A stretch of 64,000 nt of DNA from Sphingobium sp052327305 (GCF_052327305.1 NZ_CP182486.1:744001-808000); one strand, 5' to 3'; positions 45,512 through 53,841 are shown, counted from the first letter of the stretch. Notes: generated by a model not told the origin, from the sequence alone. Program-made: numbers and translations.

Positions 45512-46432
45512 TCACGGCATCGCGGGAGCACCCAAAATCAACTCATCGGATGCTTCCCACAAACGGCGGGCAACAGCCTCATCGAGCGCTGCCGGAGGAA
45601 TACGCGCAGGCGCGGGATATCCGCGCGTCTCGCTCAATGCATCCGGACCATAGTAACCTCCGGGCATGGCATCGTGCGAGGTTGCACCGAAGAGCGTTGG
45701 CAGCGCGCCTTGTGCCGCCGGCTGGAAAAGGAACCACAAGAGGGTTCGGGTGAGGCCCATCCCGCTCCAGCGACCCGGTGCATTGTGCAGCAGGTCGGTA
45801 CGCGCAACGCCGGGATGCGCAATGACGCTTGTGACGCCCCAACCGCCCGCAATGCTGCGACGCTGCAACTCGAGACCGAACATCAGGCAGGCAAGCTTGG
45901 ATTGGCTGTAGGCCACCATGGGCTTATAGCTTTTCTCGGCATTGAGATCGTCAAGGCTGATCGCGCCGCTGCGCGCGGCGACGCTCGAAAGCGAGACGAC
46001 CCTCGCGCCGCCTGCCTTGCGCAGCAGCGGGAGCAAATGGTTCGTCAGCGCGAAATGACCGAGGTAATTCGTGCCGAACTGAAGCTCGAACCCGTCTTTC
46101 GTCTCTTCACGCCTTGGTGGGACCATAACACCCGCATTGTTTATGAGGAGATCGAGCTTTTCCTCCCGATCTGCCAGCCGGGCGGCGAAAGCTGCGACGG
46201 AAGCCAGGCTCGCGAGATCGAGCATCTTGAAGCGCACGCGCGCCGATGGAAGCTGGGCAGAAATCCGTGCGACCGCGTCAGCGCCTTTTTGCGCGTTACG
46301 ACCCGCGATGATCGTGTTGGCACCCGCCCGGGCCAGGGCCAGCGCCGTCTCATAGCCGAGCCCTCCTGTTCCGGTGACGATCGCAATCCGGCCATCCTGC
46401 GCCGGAATATCAGCCGCTGTCCATTTACGCAT
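45512..46432 (-). CDS. SDR-family oxidoreductase (retinol-dehydrogenase-like)
   Basis: A 306-residue SDR of the longer type. It has the cofactor-binding loop VTGTGGLGYETA, NNAGVMVPP, catalytic Ser in SLSSVAA and YSQSK, and a C-terminal extension with GYYGPDALSETRG that is typical of retinol dehydrogenase/protochlorophyllide reductase-like SDRs. In the glycine motif the usual TG-x-x-x-GIG reads TGTGGLG. It is divergent from a TetR gene, with a strong palindrome between them, so it is probably the repressed target. The 275-bp gap 45237-45511 to the convergent SDR contains only a short GC hairpin near 45377. Confidence 0.92.
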   Translation of the reverse strand: MRKWTAADIPAQDGRIAIVTGTGGLGYETALALARAGANTIIAGRNAQKGADAVARISAQLPSARVRFKMLDLASLASVAAFAARLADREEKLDLLINNAGVMVPPRREETKDGFELQFGTNYLGHFALTNHLLPLLRKAGGARVVSLSSVAARSGAISLDDLNAEKSYKPMVAYSQSKLACLMFGLELQRRSIAGGWGVTSVIAHPGVARTDLLHNAPGRWSGMGLTRTLLWFLFQPAAQGALPTLFGATSHDAMPGGYYGPDALSETRGYPAPARIPPAALDEAVARRLWEASDELILGAPAMP

Positions 46433-46452
46433 GTCGCATCTGCCTATATAAC

Positions 46453-46488
46453 TGCACCAAGTGCAAAATTATATTTGCACTTGGTGCA
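46453..46488. promoter_or_regulatory. TetR operator: 15-bp perfect inverted repeat made of two TGCAC-N3-GTGCA boxes
   Basis: TGCACCAAGTGCAAA at 46453 is repeated inverted as TTTGCACTTGGTGCA ending at 46488, with six bases (ATTATA) between. Each arm contains its own palindrome, TGCACcaaGTGCA and TGCACttgGTGCA, 23 bp apart start to start. It fills the 79-bp gap between the divergent SDR (start 46432) and tetR (start 46512), overlapping both expected promoters. A TetR dimer on each box would repress both genes. Confidence 0.85.
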
Positions 46489-46511
46489 TATTTCAAGGCT
46501 TGAGTGTTCTA

Positions 46512-47120
46512 ATGCCATCCGTTGCCGCTGATTTGGAAGAAGGCCTGCGGGCCCGAAAGCGCCGCGAGACGATGAAGCGCATCACGGAGGCCGGAATAAG
46601 GCTTTTTCTCGAGCGCGGTTACGAAGCGACTACGCTGGACGACATCGCCGCTGCAGCCGCGATCTCCCGGCGAACCTTCTTCCACTACTTCAAGTCCAAG
46701 GACGACATCCTTATCTCGCTGCAGAGTGGGATGGGCGCCATGATTGCCGAGGCGATCCGCAAGGCTCCGTCGGCCAAGCGGCCAATCCACGCCGTACGCG
46801 ATGCCGTCATCGAAGTTTGCGCCGCGGTTCCTCCCGACGAGATGCTTGCGATCGACCGACTGATGCGGACGAGCGAAACCGTGCAGGCCCGAAAGCAGGC
46901 CAGCTATGTCGAGCATGAAAGAACCTTGCTCGCGGCGTTGCGCGAGCGATGGCCGCAATCCGAGCGAGAACCCGCGCTCCAGTTAGTGGCGATGATCGCG
47001 ATGGGAGCGATCCGTTTGTCTACGGAAGCGTTCAACCGCGAGGCCGGCGCGCGGCCGATGCCCACTTTATTACGCGAGGCGTTCGACACGCTGGATTCAG
47101 AGCTAGGCGCGGGCACTTGA
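46512..47120 (+). CDS. TetR-family transcriptional regulator
   Basis: A 202-residue repressor with the N-terminal TetR helix-turn-helix (RETMKRITEAGIRLFLERGYEATTLDDIAAAAAISRRTFFHYFKSKDDIL) and a variable ligand domain. The ATG at 46512 is preferred because an in-frame ATG at 46461 would lie inside the operator palindrome. It is divergent from the SDR gene at 45512 and most likely represses it and itself through the 46453-46488 operator. Confidence 0.92.
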   Translation: MPSVAADLEEGLRARKRRETMKRITEAGIRLFLERGYEATTLDDIAAAAAISRRTFFHYFKSKDDILISLQSGMGAMIAEAIRKAPSAKRPIHAVRDAVIEVCAAVPPDEMLAIDRLMRTSETVQARKQASYVEHERTLLAALRERWPQSEREPALQLVAMIAMGAIRLSTEAFNREAGARPMPTLLREAFDTLDSELGAGT

Positions 47121-47147
47121 AATCGCGCTAAGGGAATACGGCATCGG

Positions 47148-47966
47148 CTACATCAGGCCCAGCTCTATCGCTTCGCGGACGGTGCGCACGCTCGGTCGAA
47201 AGCCAAGATTGCGGGCCAGGGATCCATCCACATGCAGATGCCACGGGTCCGGCATCGGTTCTGACGATGCATCCATGTCTTTGCCGACAAAGCGCACCAG
47301 TTCATAGATTGTCGTCGCTGCGTCATCGCAGATGTTGACGATTTGCCCATCGAACGCACCAGCCAGCGCCAGCTTCACGGCGCCGGCGATATCGCGGTGA
47401 TGGACGGTGCTCATGCGCTGCGCCGGGTGGAAGGCAAACGCGCTCAAATGCGAGGGAAGCGCCTCGAGATGACCGTCGCCGTCGCCATACACAAAGGGGA
47501 AGCGCAAGACGGACCAGGCCAGGCCGCTGTCCTGAAGCGCGCGCTCCGCAGCCACCTTGCTGGCGGGGTAAGCCTGCTGCGGATCGACGATATCGTTCTC
47601 GCGGCCCGGATAAGAACCGCTTCGACCGTAGACGTGAGCGTTGCTTGCCATGATGAAGCGCGCGTCAGGAGCTCGCACTTTGACTGCGCCAATCAGGTTT
47701 TGCGTCCCTTCAAGATTGCTCTTCCAGATCAGATCTGTGTCGGCGGTGCGAAAAACAGCGGCAAGATGCACAACCGCCGAGACGCCATCGACTGCCTGAG
47801 CAAGTGCGTCGTGATCAAAAAGGTCGCCCTCAAAGGCCGTTGCACCAGCCGTGATAGTCTTGCCGGCACGAACCAGGGCGCGGCAGGTCATGCCGGCTTC
47901 AACGAGCCGAGCTAGCAGGCGCTCTCCCACAAGTCCGGTCGCTCCTGTCAAAAGGATCGTCATCAT
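47148..47966 (-). CDS. NAD-dependent epimerase/dehydratase family protein
   Basis: A 272-residue extended SDR with the glycine motif LLTGATGLVGERLLARL, LAAVFRTADTD, a SNAHVYGRSG segment with the catalytic Ser region, and AYPASK (Tyr-x-x-x-Lys). The C-terminal part binds the sugar or other substrate. It overlaps the MarR gene by four bases, so the two are one transcript and MarR may sense its substrate. The specific reaction is unknown. Confidence 0.9.
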   Translation of the reverse strand: MMTILLTGATGLVGERLLARLVEAGMTCRALVRAGKTITAGATAFEGDLFDHDALAQAVDGVSAVVHLAAVFRTADTDLIWKSNLEGTQNLIGAVKVRAPDARFIMASNAHVYGRSGSYPGRENDIVDPQQAYPASKVAAERALQDSGLAWSVLRFPFVYGDGDGHLEALPSHLSAFAFHPAQRMSTVHHRDIAGAVKLALAGAFDGQIVNICDDAATTIYELVRFVGKDMDASSEPMPDPWHLHVDGSLARNLGFRPSVRTVREAIELGLM

Positions 47967-48418
47967 AGTCCTCCGTTGGATCTTTGGGCGAGACGCTCGG
48001 TGGCAGTGCGGAGCACGCGCACCACGAGCGCGGCGTCGGCCTCGCTGATGCCCCCGAACGCAACATCATGAATGAAGCTGAGGTCAGGCAGCGCGGTCCA
48101 CAAAGTCTCGCCAGCGCTCGTAAGGCACAGCAGCTTCTGACGCAGATCGACGCTGTCCTGTACCTGTTCGACCAGCTTCTTGGTGGCGAGCGCGCTAACC
48201 ACTGCGCTCAGGGTCGCTCGCTCGACCTGGAGCTTCGCTACAAGGTCGCGCTGCTTCGTTGGACCAAAGGTGGCAAGATGGTGCAGGACATACCATTGCG
48301 TTGCGCCCAGCCCGTGGACGCGCAGGGCGTCTTCCATCACCGCTCGTCCGGCGAAATAGCAACGCTTCGCCCATAAGGCGATCGCTGCAAACTCATGCTC
48401 AAGAATATTGTCAGCCAC
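47963..48418 (-). CDS. MarR-family transcriptional regulator, GTG start
   Basis: A 151-residue winged-helix regulator: LGATQWYVLHHLATFGPTKQRDLVAKLQVERATLSAVVSALATKKLVEQVQDSVDLRQKLLCLTSAG is the MarR DNA-binding core with its wing. It starts at a GTG (48418) with no ribosome site in front. A TTGACA-17-CAATAT promoter at 48425-48453 would start RNA about at this GTG, so the messenger may be leaderless. The direct repeats over the promoter suggest self-repression. Confidence 0.9.
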   Translation of the reverse strand: MADNILEHEFAAIALWAKRCYFAGRAVMEDALRVHGLGATQWYVLHHLATFGPTKQRDLVAKLQVERATLSAVVSALATKKLVEQVQDSVDLRQKLLCLTSAGETLWTALPDLSFIHDVAFGGISEADAALVVRVLRTATERLAQRSNGGL

Positions 48419-48453
48419 CTAACTATATTGTCAGGAGGCTAACTATTTGTCAA
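48419..48453 (-). promoter_or_regulatory. marR promoter with overlapping direct repeats
   Basis: Two copies of a 14-15-base word, CTAACTATATTGTCA at 48419-48433 and CTAACTATTTGTCA at 48439-48452, are five bases apart. On the minus strand the DNA contains TTGACA (48448-48453), 17 bases, then CAATAT (48425-48430), a good sigma-70 promoter. The repeats cover both hexamers, so binding there would block polymerase. Confidence 0.65.
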
Positions 48454-48913
48454 GACGCTCTCAAACCGGGCTTTTGTCAGAAGGGGGGTGCGGTTAGCCG
48501 GGAACGGCCGAAATGGTGGCGCACTGGAGCCCGTCGCAGACTGAAAACGCCAAACGCCCAGTAATGTGGATAATGCCGAGGCAGGGCGACTGGACAGATT
48601 TTTACGTCGGAGGTCACTTCGGCCTTCGCCCTGAAAGCGGTCATTCGACCCCTCGAAGCAGTTCCCTAAAACCTGCCCTTTGTTCATCAGGCTGTCGCGG
48701 CATTGCGATGGACCGGCTTTGGGACAAAGCCATCGTTAATGAGGCTTCGCTTAAATGGCCGCTCTCGACGAGAGCAGACTCTAGAGCCTTTTTTATTGCC
48801 CGCATCGATTGACCGAAGTGGCACCCCGCGCACCTCCTCATGGGTAGGCGAGGAACTGGGTATGACCCGACCAAAAACGCGGGCAGATGGCTTGCCGTCT
48901 GCGCGGGTGCTCC
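48454..48913. other. Intergenic stretch without a recognisable gene
   Basis: About 460 bp between the marR promoter and the end of the F420-type oxidoreductase gene. Short frames occur on both strands but none has a ribosome site or a familiar sequence. It includes the words TTCACTTCGG-like and AACCTGCCCTTTGTTCA, of which a similar form (GCTGCCCTTCGTTCAG) recurs near 61390, so it may hold a dispersed intergenic repeat. Confidence 0.4.
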
Positions 48914-49528
48914 TCAGAAGGTCAGAGGGCTGTCGATCTTCACAAGATCATGGGCGATGAGCGGACCGCCCGGGGACTGGAACAGGCGGCTGCCATGCTC
49001 GACATCGCCCATGTCCAGTCCAAAGAAACCGAGCTGATCGATCAGCTTTGCGACTTCAGCTTTCGCACCCTCGTCGTCTCCAGCGTAGAAGAGGATACGC
49101 CGTCCGCCGTCAGCATCGGGAGCCTTCTCCAGGTTCATGAAGAAGTGGTGGTTGAACGCCTTCACCACGCGGGCACCCGGCGCCCACTCCTGAACGATCG
49201 CGGTCGAGTCACTGTCGCCGATATCGATCGGCGGCAGCGGCGGCTTCTGCATGTTGTTGTTGGTGTCGATGAGGATGCGGCCGTTCCAGTCGAGCCCGGC
49301 AAGCGCGCCCTGCAGCTTGGGCCAGTTCACCGATACGAACACGATGTCCTTGGCCGCCGCTTCCTCGCGGGTGCCGGCGGTGATCGAGGGCCCGGCCTTG
49401 GCGACGAGGTCAGTGAGGGTTTCCGGGCCACGGCTGTTGGCGATCGTCGCCGGGATGCCCTTGGCACCGAGGCGCCGGGCTATGGCGCCGCCAATCATTC
49501 CAGTGCCGATGATTCCGATGGTAGGCAT
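48914..49528 (-). CDS. NAD(P)-binding oxidoreductase of the F420-dependent NADP reductase type
   Basis: A 204-residue protein with an N-terminal Rossmann motif (TIGIIGTGMIGGAIARRLGAKG), a PxxxT-like segment (TIANSRGPETLTDL), DIVFVSVNWPKLQGAL and RILIDTNNNM, and VVKAFNHHFFMNL as the substrate loop. This is the fold of F420:NADP oxidoreductase and of many F420-independent relatives; sphingomonads use it with NADPH and unknown partners. It follows the pirin gene by 105 bp in the same direction and is probably the last gene of the FMN reductase-pirin transcript. Confidence 0.88.
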   Translation of the reverse strand: MPTIGIIGTGMIGGAIARRLGAKGIPATIANSRGPETLTDLVAKAGPSITAGTREEAAAKDIVFVSVNWPKLQGALAGLDWNGRILIDTNNNMQKPPLPPIDIGDSDSTAIVQEWAPGARVVKAFNHHFFMNLEKAPDADGGRRILFYAGDDEGAKAEVAKLIDQLGFFGLDMGDVEHGSRLFQSPGGPLIAHDLVKIDSPLTF

Positions 49529-49633
49529 GTATGGTCTCCAATACGTTCACAAGAGGAGGCAGCCAGGACCGGGGGGCAGGCCCTCGCTGCGTTTTGGCCA
49601 GAAGGGGGTCCTGGCAATGGGGAGAGGATCGAG

Positions 49634-50551
49634 TCAGCTGCCGCGATAGATCGGGGTCGAGCCGGACGCGCGCTGGCGGTTGCCGAGCGAGAAGAGCTTC
49701 TCCTTGAGCGCTGCGATGTTGCGCTCGCCCGTCACCAGCCCTTCGGCTGTGGCATGGACCGAGTAATAGCCGAGGTGCAGGTCGTGCGGAGAAGGAATTG
49801 CCGAGCCGAGCACGAAGGTCGCGCCGCCCGGGCCACCTTGCAGTGCGATTACGCCATCATCTTCGGAGAAAATGAGCAGCTCGCCGTTGGAGGCGGATGC
49901 GGGCCCGACAAGGCTGCCCTTGGAAAGCGCGAGCCAACCGACGGTGTGTCCGGCAGGCGGGGCATAATCCCAGCGCTGGTCAGGTGCGAGGGTGACGAGC
50001 AGGTATTTGACGCCTGCCGGAGCCCTGACGGGGCTGGTGACGCCGCCATGCGTGCCGATGATGACATAGGCCGGGCCGACCTGGTGCATGTCAGACGCTT
50101 CTACATATTGGCTGTCGACTGGAGCCAGCTCCAGGTCGGCGGGCAGTGACAACCAGAGCTGGAAGCCGTGGATGCGCTCGGATTTACCGGAAGACAGTTC
50201 TTTGCCGTGCCAGACTCCCCCGCCGGCGCGCATCCATTCAACGCCGCCATAGCCGATATAGCCAGAACCGGCCTCGGGGTCGTCGAAATGCACATCGCCA
50301 CGCGTGAAGACAGTCACGGTGCCAATGCCGGAATGGGGATGCATCCCGCCTGCGGCCGCAAATTCGCTCATGACGCCGCCGAAGCTGTCGAGGAACACGA
50401 ACGGCTTGAGCTGCTCGCCCAGGTCGCTCGGGCTCATGAGGCGGAACACCTCGCCATGGCCGCGACCACGCGTGCGGTAAATGACTTCGCGGCCGACGGT
50501 CGGGGCAGTGGTGGCGCTCTTGGCTGCGCGGGTGACGCTGATGGTGGACAC
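49634..50551 (-). CDS. Pirin-family cupin protein
   Basis: A 305-residue two-cupin protein. The N-terminal metal site is clear: MHPHSGIGTVTVFTRGDVHFDD (His-x-His) and VEWMRAGGGVWHGKELSSG (His), with the pirin signature GFQLWLSLP. Pirins bind iron, and some have quercetinase activity or act as redox sensors. It lies 72 bp after the FMN reductase in the same direction. An intact copy here pairs with a cupin remnant at 60772-60966 in the decayed block. Confidence 0.92.
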   Translation of the reverse strand: MSTISVTRAAKSATTAPTVGREVIYRTRGRGHGEVFRLMSPSDLGEQLKPFVFLDSFGGVMSEFAAAGGMHPHSGIGTVTVFTRGDVHFDDPEAGSGYIGYGGVEWMRAGGGVWHGKELSSGKSERIHGFQLWLSLPADLELAPVDSQYVEASDMHQVGPAYVIIGTHGGVTSPVRAPAGVKYLLVTLAPDQRWDYAPPAGHTVGWLALSKGSLVGPASASNGELLIFSEDDGVIALQGGPGGATFVLGSAIPSPHDLHLGYYSVHATAEGLVTGERNIAALKEKLFSLGNRQRASGSTPIYRGS

Positions 50552-50623
50552 GAGTTTTCTCCTTCGGGGAGCCGCTGTCGGCTACCCCGTCATGATGTTG
50601 CGATGAGGATCGCGATGGGGCGG

Positions 50624-51244
50624 TTAGGCCACTTCGCTACGGGCGGCCGTCTCGGCGCGTGCCGCCATGAGGGCCTTGGACCACCAGACCAGCTCGTCGA
50701 GCGCGGTCGTCGCGGACGGGATCAGATTCTGTTCGATCGTCTCGATCGGCTGATTGCCGACGGCCGGGAAGCTCGTGAAGAAGTCGCTGCCACCGATGTG
50801 GACGGCTGCGTGGGTCGAGACCATGTGCATCTCGATGCCGATCAGGCGCAGATGCTCGATGGCGCGGGCAGCGCCAACACCGCCATAGCCGATCGCGGTG
50901 AATGGCTTGTGGCTCCACTCCTTGTAGGCGTGGTCGAGCGCGTTCTTGAGCGCGCCGGTGAGTGAGTGGTTATATTCGGCGACCACGAAGATGAAGCCGT
51001 CGAAGCGCGCAAGCGTCTCCTGCCAGCGGACCGCTTCGGGGCTCTGGCTCGGCACCCAGGCGCTCGATGCAACCTCGTCGAAGAAGGGCAGGTTGAAGTC
51101 GCGCAGGTCGAGCAGTTCCACGTCCAGATCCTCGCGGGCCTGGGCCTGCTTGAGCATCCATTGCGCGGGCACGTCGGCGAAGCGCGCGGCGCGCGTCGAG
51201 CCGATGATGAGGGCGATCTTGGGCTTGGCGGTGACGGTCGACAT
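50624..51244 (-). CDS. NADPH-dependent FMN reductase
   Basis: A 206-residue flavodoxin-fold protein: KIALIIGSTRAARFADVPAQWML (the FMN phosphate loop GSTR), DLRDFNLPFFDE and FIFVVAEYNHSLTGALKNALDH (the AEYN-x-S-x-x-GALKNA-D motif), GYGGVGAARAIEHL. The family reduces FMN, quinones, azo dyes or chromate with NADPH. I start at the ATG at 51244. It is the first gene after promoter box A (51326-51376). Confidence 0.92.
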   Translation of the reverse strand: MSTVTAKPKIALIIGSTRAARFADVPAQWMLKQAQAREDLDVELLDLRDFNLPFFDEVASSAWVPSQSPEAVRWQETLARFDGFIFVVAEYNHSLTGALKNALDHAYKEWSHKPFTAIGYGGVGAARAIEHLRLIGIEMHMVSTHAAVHIGGSDFFTSFPAVGNQPIETIEQNLIPSATTALDELVWWSKALMAARAETAARSEVA

Positions 51245-51325
51245 CGGGATTTCCTTCGCTCGTTGGGGAGAGTGCCGGGGCAATCTCGTTCTTGCTGAGG
51301 GCAATTTGGCGCAGGTCCGGGGGTA

Positions 51326-51376
51326 CCACTAGACAGCTAGATCGTTCTGCGGGGTCGCACTTTCAGGAACACTTCG
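51326..51376 (-). promoter_or_regulatory. Repeated 51-bp promoter module, copy A (FMN reductase)
   Basis: On the minus strand it contains GTGTTCCT, six bases, GCGAC, 16 bases, GCTGTCTAGTGG. The same three blocks with exactly the same spacing occur in copy B (51957-52007); about 36 of 51 positions agree. It lies 82-132 bp upstream of the FMN reductase ATG. It is probably bound by the LysR protein encoded at 52046 and contains its target promoter. Confidence 0.65.
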
Positions 51377-51403
51377 CGGTGGTCCGGGCCGCAACACGCA
51401 GCA

Positions 51404-51435
51404 AAGCCGGGCACACGATCTCGTGTGCCCGGCTT
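51404..51435 (-). terminator. Strong hairpin after DoxX
   Basis: A perfect 15-bp inverted repeat (AAGCCGGGCACACGA / TCGTGTGCCCGGCTT) with two bases between the arms, 21 bases past the doxX stop. On the minus strand it is followed by TGCTGCG, so the T-run is weak, but the stem is very stable. It separates doxX from promoter copy A. Confidence 0.7.
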
Positions 51436-51456
51436 GAAGCGCCGGTTGAGAATGGG

Positions 51457-51885
51457 TCAGTTACTGAGCGGTGGGAGCCGGTTCGAGTAAGTGCGGCGAT
51501 TGCTCAGATATTCTTCCAGGCTGAAGGGGCCGGCGCCGAACGCTACGATCTGCAGCAGGCCGCCCGACATCATCACGTTCTTGAAGAAGTGAACGAAGCT
51601 GTTCTGATCGGCTAGGTTGCCGTGGAAGTAGAAAGCCGTCACCATCGAGAAGATGGCAAGCAGCGCGGCGACCGGGCGAACCTTGTAGCCGGCGACCAGC
51701 AGCGCGCCGCCGACGATTTCGAGCGCAATCGCGCCGATCGCGGCAAGAGGTGGGACCGGCAGGCCGACCGCTCCGACCATGGCGACAGTGGCACCAAAGG
51801 TCGTAGCCTTGCCGAGACCGAAGAGAACGAACGGAAGACCGATCAGAAGCCGGCCAGCGAACGGAACATAACGGGTGTTATTCAT
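51457..51885 (-). CDS. DoxX-family membrane protein
   Basis: A 142-residue protein with four membrane helices: AGRLLIGLPFVLFGLGKATTF, PLAAIGAIALEIVGGALLVAG, PVAALLAIFSMVTAFYF, and a C-terminal helix around VMMSGGLLQIVAFGAG. DoxX-family proteins are linked to oxidative stress and thiosulphate or quinone redox chemistry. I start at the ATG at 51885 (MNNTRYVPF). It is divergent from the LysR gene across copy B of the promoter module, and a paralogue is at 60303. Confidence 0.88.
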   Translation of the reverse strand: MNNTRYVPFAGRLLIGLPFVLFGLGKATTFGATVAMVGAVGLPVPPLAAIGAIALEIVGGALLVAGYKVRPVAALLAIFSMVTAFYFHGNLADQNSFVHFFKNVMMSGGLLQIVAFGAGPFSLEEYLSNRRTYSNRLPPLSN

Positions 51886-51956
51886 GGGACATCTCCTGTT
51901 TGCAGCAGGATGATGGGCCATCCGCTTGGCTTGGAAATGATCCAATCGAGCGCTCG

Positions 51957-52007
51957 CCACTAGACAGCGAGAATGCTACTTGGTGTCGCGGATAGAGGAA
52001 CACCTCG
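51957..52007 (-). promoter_or_regulatory. Repeated 51-bp promoter module, copy B (doxX/lysR)
   Basis: Same blocks as copy A: CCACTAGACAGC at 51957, GTCGC 28 bases on, AGGAACAC 39 bases on (plus-strand reading). It lies 72-122 bp upstream of the doxX ATG and ends 38 bp before the lysR GTG, the standard position for a LysR site that controls the divergent gene and the regulator itself. Confidence 0.65.
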
Positions 52008-52045
52008 GAACGTGCAGGATGGCGTTTCCGCAGGAGGAGTTGGGC

Positions 52046-52918
52046 GTGGAGATTGAGGACCTGAGGATGTTCGTCGAAGTGGCCGATGCCGGCGGGATCA
52101 ATTCGGCGGCGCGTCGGCTGGGCCTCGCCAAATCCATCGTGAGCCGCCGGCTGCTAAGGCTTGAGCAGGATCTCGGCGCCGAGCTTCTCGCGCGCACGAC
52201 ACGCGGCGCGGTCCTCACCGAAGCGGGTATATCGTTCCGGGATCAGGCGGCGGACATCTGCACAAAGATCGACGCAGCCAGGGAGGAAATGTCTCCTAGT
52301 GGCGACCTCCGGGGATTGCTTCGGATCGCGGGACCGGCCTCTATCGGCACGTTCTTCGCCTCGGCGCTGGCCGACTTTGCCCGCAGGCATCCGGCCCTGA
52401 ATGTCCACACCCGCTTCTCGGACCAATATGTCGACCTCGCCGCCGAAGGCTTTGATTGCGCCATCCGCGTCGGCTACATGCCGGATTCCAATCTCATCGC
52501 CCGCAAGATCGGTTCGCTGCCGATGCGGCTCTATGCGAGCCCCGACTATATCGCGGAGCACGGCGCGCCTGAATATCCCGGCGATATCCTGAAGCACTCG
52601 GCTGTCACGGCCGGCACCGCCAATTGGGTGTTCAGCGATGGCGATCAGAGCTTCACGGTACATCCGCAGGGCAGGTTCAAGGCGGACAACGCCTATGTCC
52701 TCGCCGAAGCGGCTGCAGCCGGCCTCGGTGTCCTGGCGATGGGAGAAATGATCGCCGGCCCCTATGTCGAGGCGGGCAAACTCGTCCCGATCATGACGGG
52801 GTTCACGCTGCCCGACGTCGGCATATTCGTCGTGCGGCCGCCAAGTCAGCACGTACCTCGGAAGGTCCGGGTGCTGATCGATCTGCTGACGGAGAAATTT
52901 TCCGGCGTCCGCTGCTGA
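52046..52918 (+). CDS. LysR-family regulator of the DoxX/FMN reductase genes
   Basis: A 290-residue LysR protein: helix-turn-helix IEDLRMFVEVADAGGINSAARRLGLAKSIVSRRLLRLEQDLGAELLARTTRGAVLTEAG, then the substrate-binding domain (LRGLLRIAGPASIGTFFASALADFARRHP, IRVGYMPDSNLIARKIG) and C-terminus GIFVVRPPSQHVPRKVRVLIDLL. I start at the GTG at 52046, which has AGGAGG 8 bases upstream; the frame is open to 51980 but that would cross the promoter module. A remnant of a very similar protein is at 60968-61162. Confidence 0.92.
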   Translation: MEIEDLRMFVEVADAGGINSAARRLGLAKSIVSRRLLRLEQDLGAELLARTTRGAVLTEAGISFRDQAADICTKIDAAREEMSPSGDLRGLLRIAGPASIGTFFASALADFARRHPALNVHTRFSDQYVDLAAEGFDCAIRVGYMPDSNLIARKIGSLPMRLYASPDYIAEHGAPEYPGDILKHSAVTAGTANWVFSDGDQSFTVHPQGRFKADNAYVLAEAAAAGLGVLAMGEMIAGPYVEAGKLVPIMTGFTLPDVGIFVVRPPSQHVPRKVRVLIDLLTEKFSGVRC

Positions 52919-52950
52919 ATGCACGTCAGAGAAAAGCGTCAGGCGAGGCG

Positions 52951-53841
52951 CTAATTCAGCAGACGGTTCTCGCGCAGCCGAGAGACAGCCAAGTCGACGA
53001 AAGCACGAACCTTGGCGGGAGCGTGGCGACCTTCGGGGTAAAGGACATGGATGGGGAGCGGCGGCTCCTCATAGTCCGTCAAAACGATTTGAAGATCGCC
53101 GGCAATCAGCGCCGGCCCGATTTGATAATGAAGCACCCGGGTCAGGCCCCATCCTTCTTTCGCGGTGGCGATCGCGGCCTCATTTGTATTGCATTGAAGG
53201 GTTGCGTCGATCGTAACGCGCTGGTCGCCTGCAAAGCGCCATTCGGGCGAGGCCCAGGCGCTGGTTGAGGCTGCAACCCGGTGGCCTTTCAGGTCTGCGG
53301 GCGTGGAGGGCACGCCTTGTTTCTCAAAATAGGCGGGCGAGCCGCAGACGACCCGACGCACCGAGCCGACCTTGATCGCAGTGAAGCCCGAGTCCGGTAG
53401 GTGCCCGATGCGAACTGCAACATCGACCCCTTCCTCGACGATGTTGACGGGGCGATCGACGAAAAACGTCCTGGCGCTCATCGTGGGATAGGTGTCGAGA
53501 TACTCGGTCATGACCGGAAGCACATACATCTGACCGAACATCGCCGACGCGGTGACGGCGAGCGTGCCCGCAGGCGTCGCATAGGAGCCCGCGGCGGCGG
53601 CCTCGGCTTCGGCGATATCGGTGAGGATGCGCAGGCAGTCGTCGAAGTAGCGGGTGCCAGCTTCAGTCATCTTCACCGACCGCGTGGTGCGAACGAACAG
53701 GCGCGCGCCGATTAGATCCTCAAGCGATGCCACGGCGCGGGTCACGGCGGGCGCGCTCATGTGCATGAGCCGCGCCGTTTCCGCGAAGCTCTCCGTCTCG
53801 GCGACCTTTGCGAAGATCCGCATCGCTTGCCATCGATCCAT
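52951..53841 (-). CDS. LysR-family transcriptional regulator
   Basis: A 296-residue LysR protein with helix-turn-helix WQAMRIFAKVAETESFAETARLMHMSAPAVTRAVASLEDLIGARLFVRTTRSVKMTEAG and the CrgA-type effector domain (GTLAVTASAMFGQMYVLPVMTEYLDTYP, FVDRPVNIVEEGVDVAVRIGHLPDSGF). It is convergent with the other LysR gene. It lies 10 bp plus an overlapping pair of small genes downstream of the AhpD/ferredoxin-reductase/GST series and is the likely regulator of that transcript, possibly through the palindrome at 58495. Confidence 0.92.
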   Translation of the reverse strand: MDRWQAMRIFAKVAETESFAETARLMHMSAPAVTRAVASLEDLIGARLFVRTTRSVKMTEAGTRYFDDCLRILTDIAEAEAAAAGSYATPAGTLAVTASAMFGQMYVLPVMTEYLDTYPTMSARTFFVDRPVNIVEEGVDVAVRIGHLPDSGFTAIKVGSVRRVVCGSPAYFEKQGVPSTPADLKGHRVAASTSAWASPEWRFAGDQRVTIDATLQCNTNEAAIATAKEGWGLTRVLHYQIGPALIAGDLQIVLTDYEEPPLPIHVLYPEGRHAPAKVRAFVDLAVSRLRENRLLN

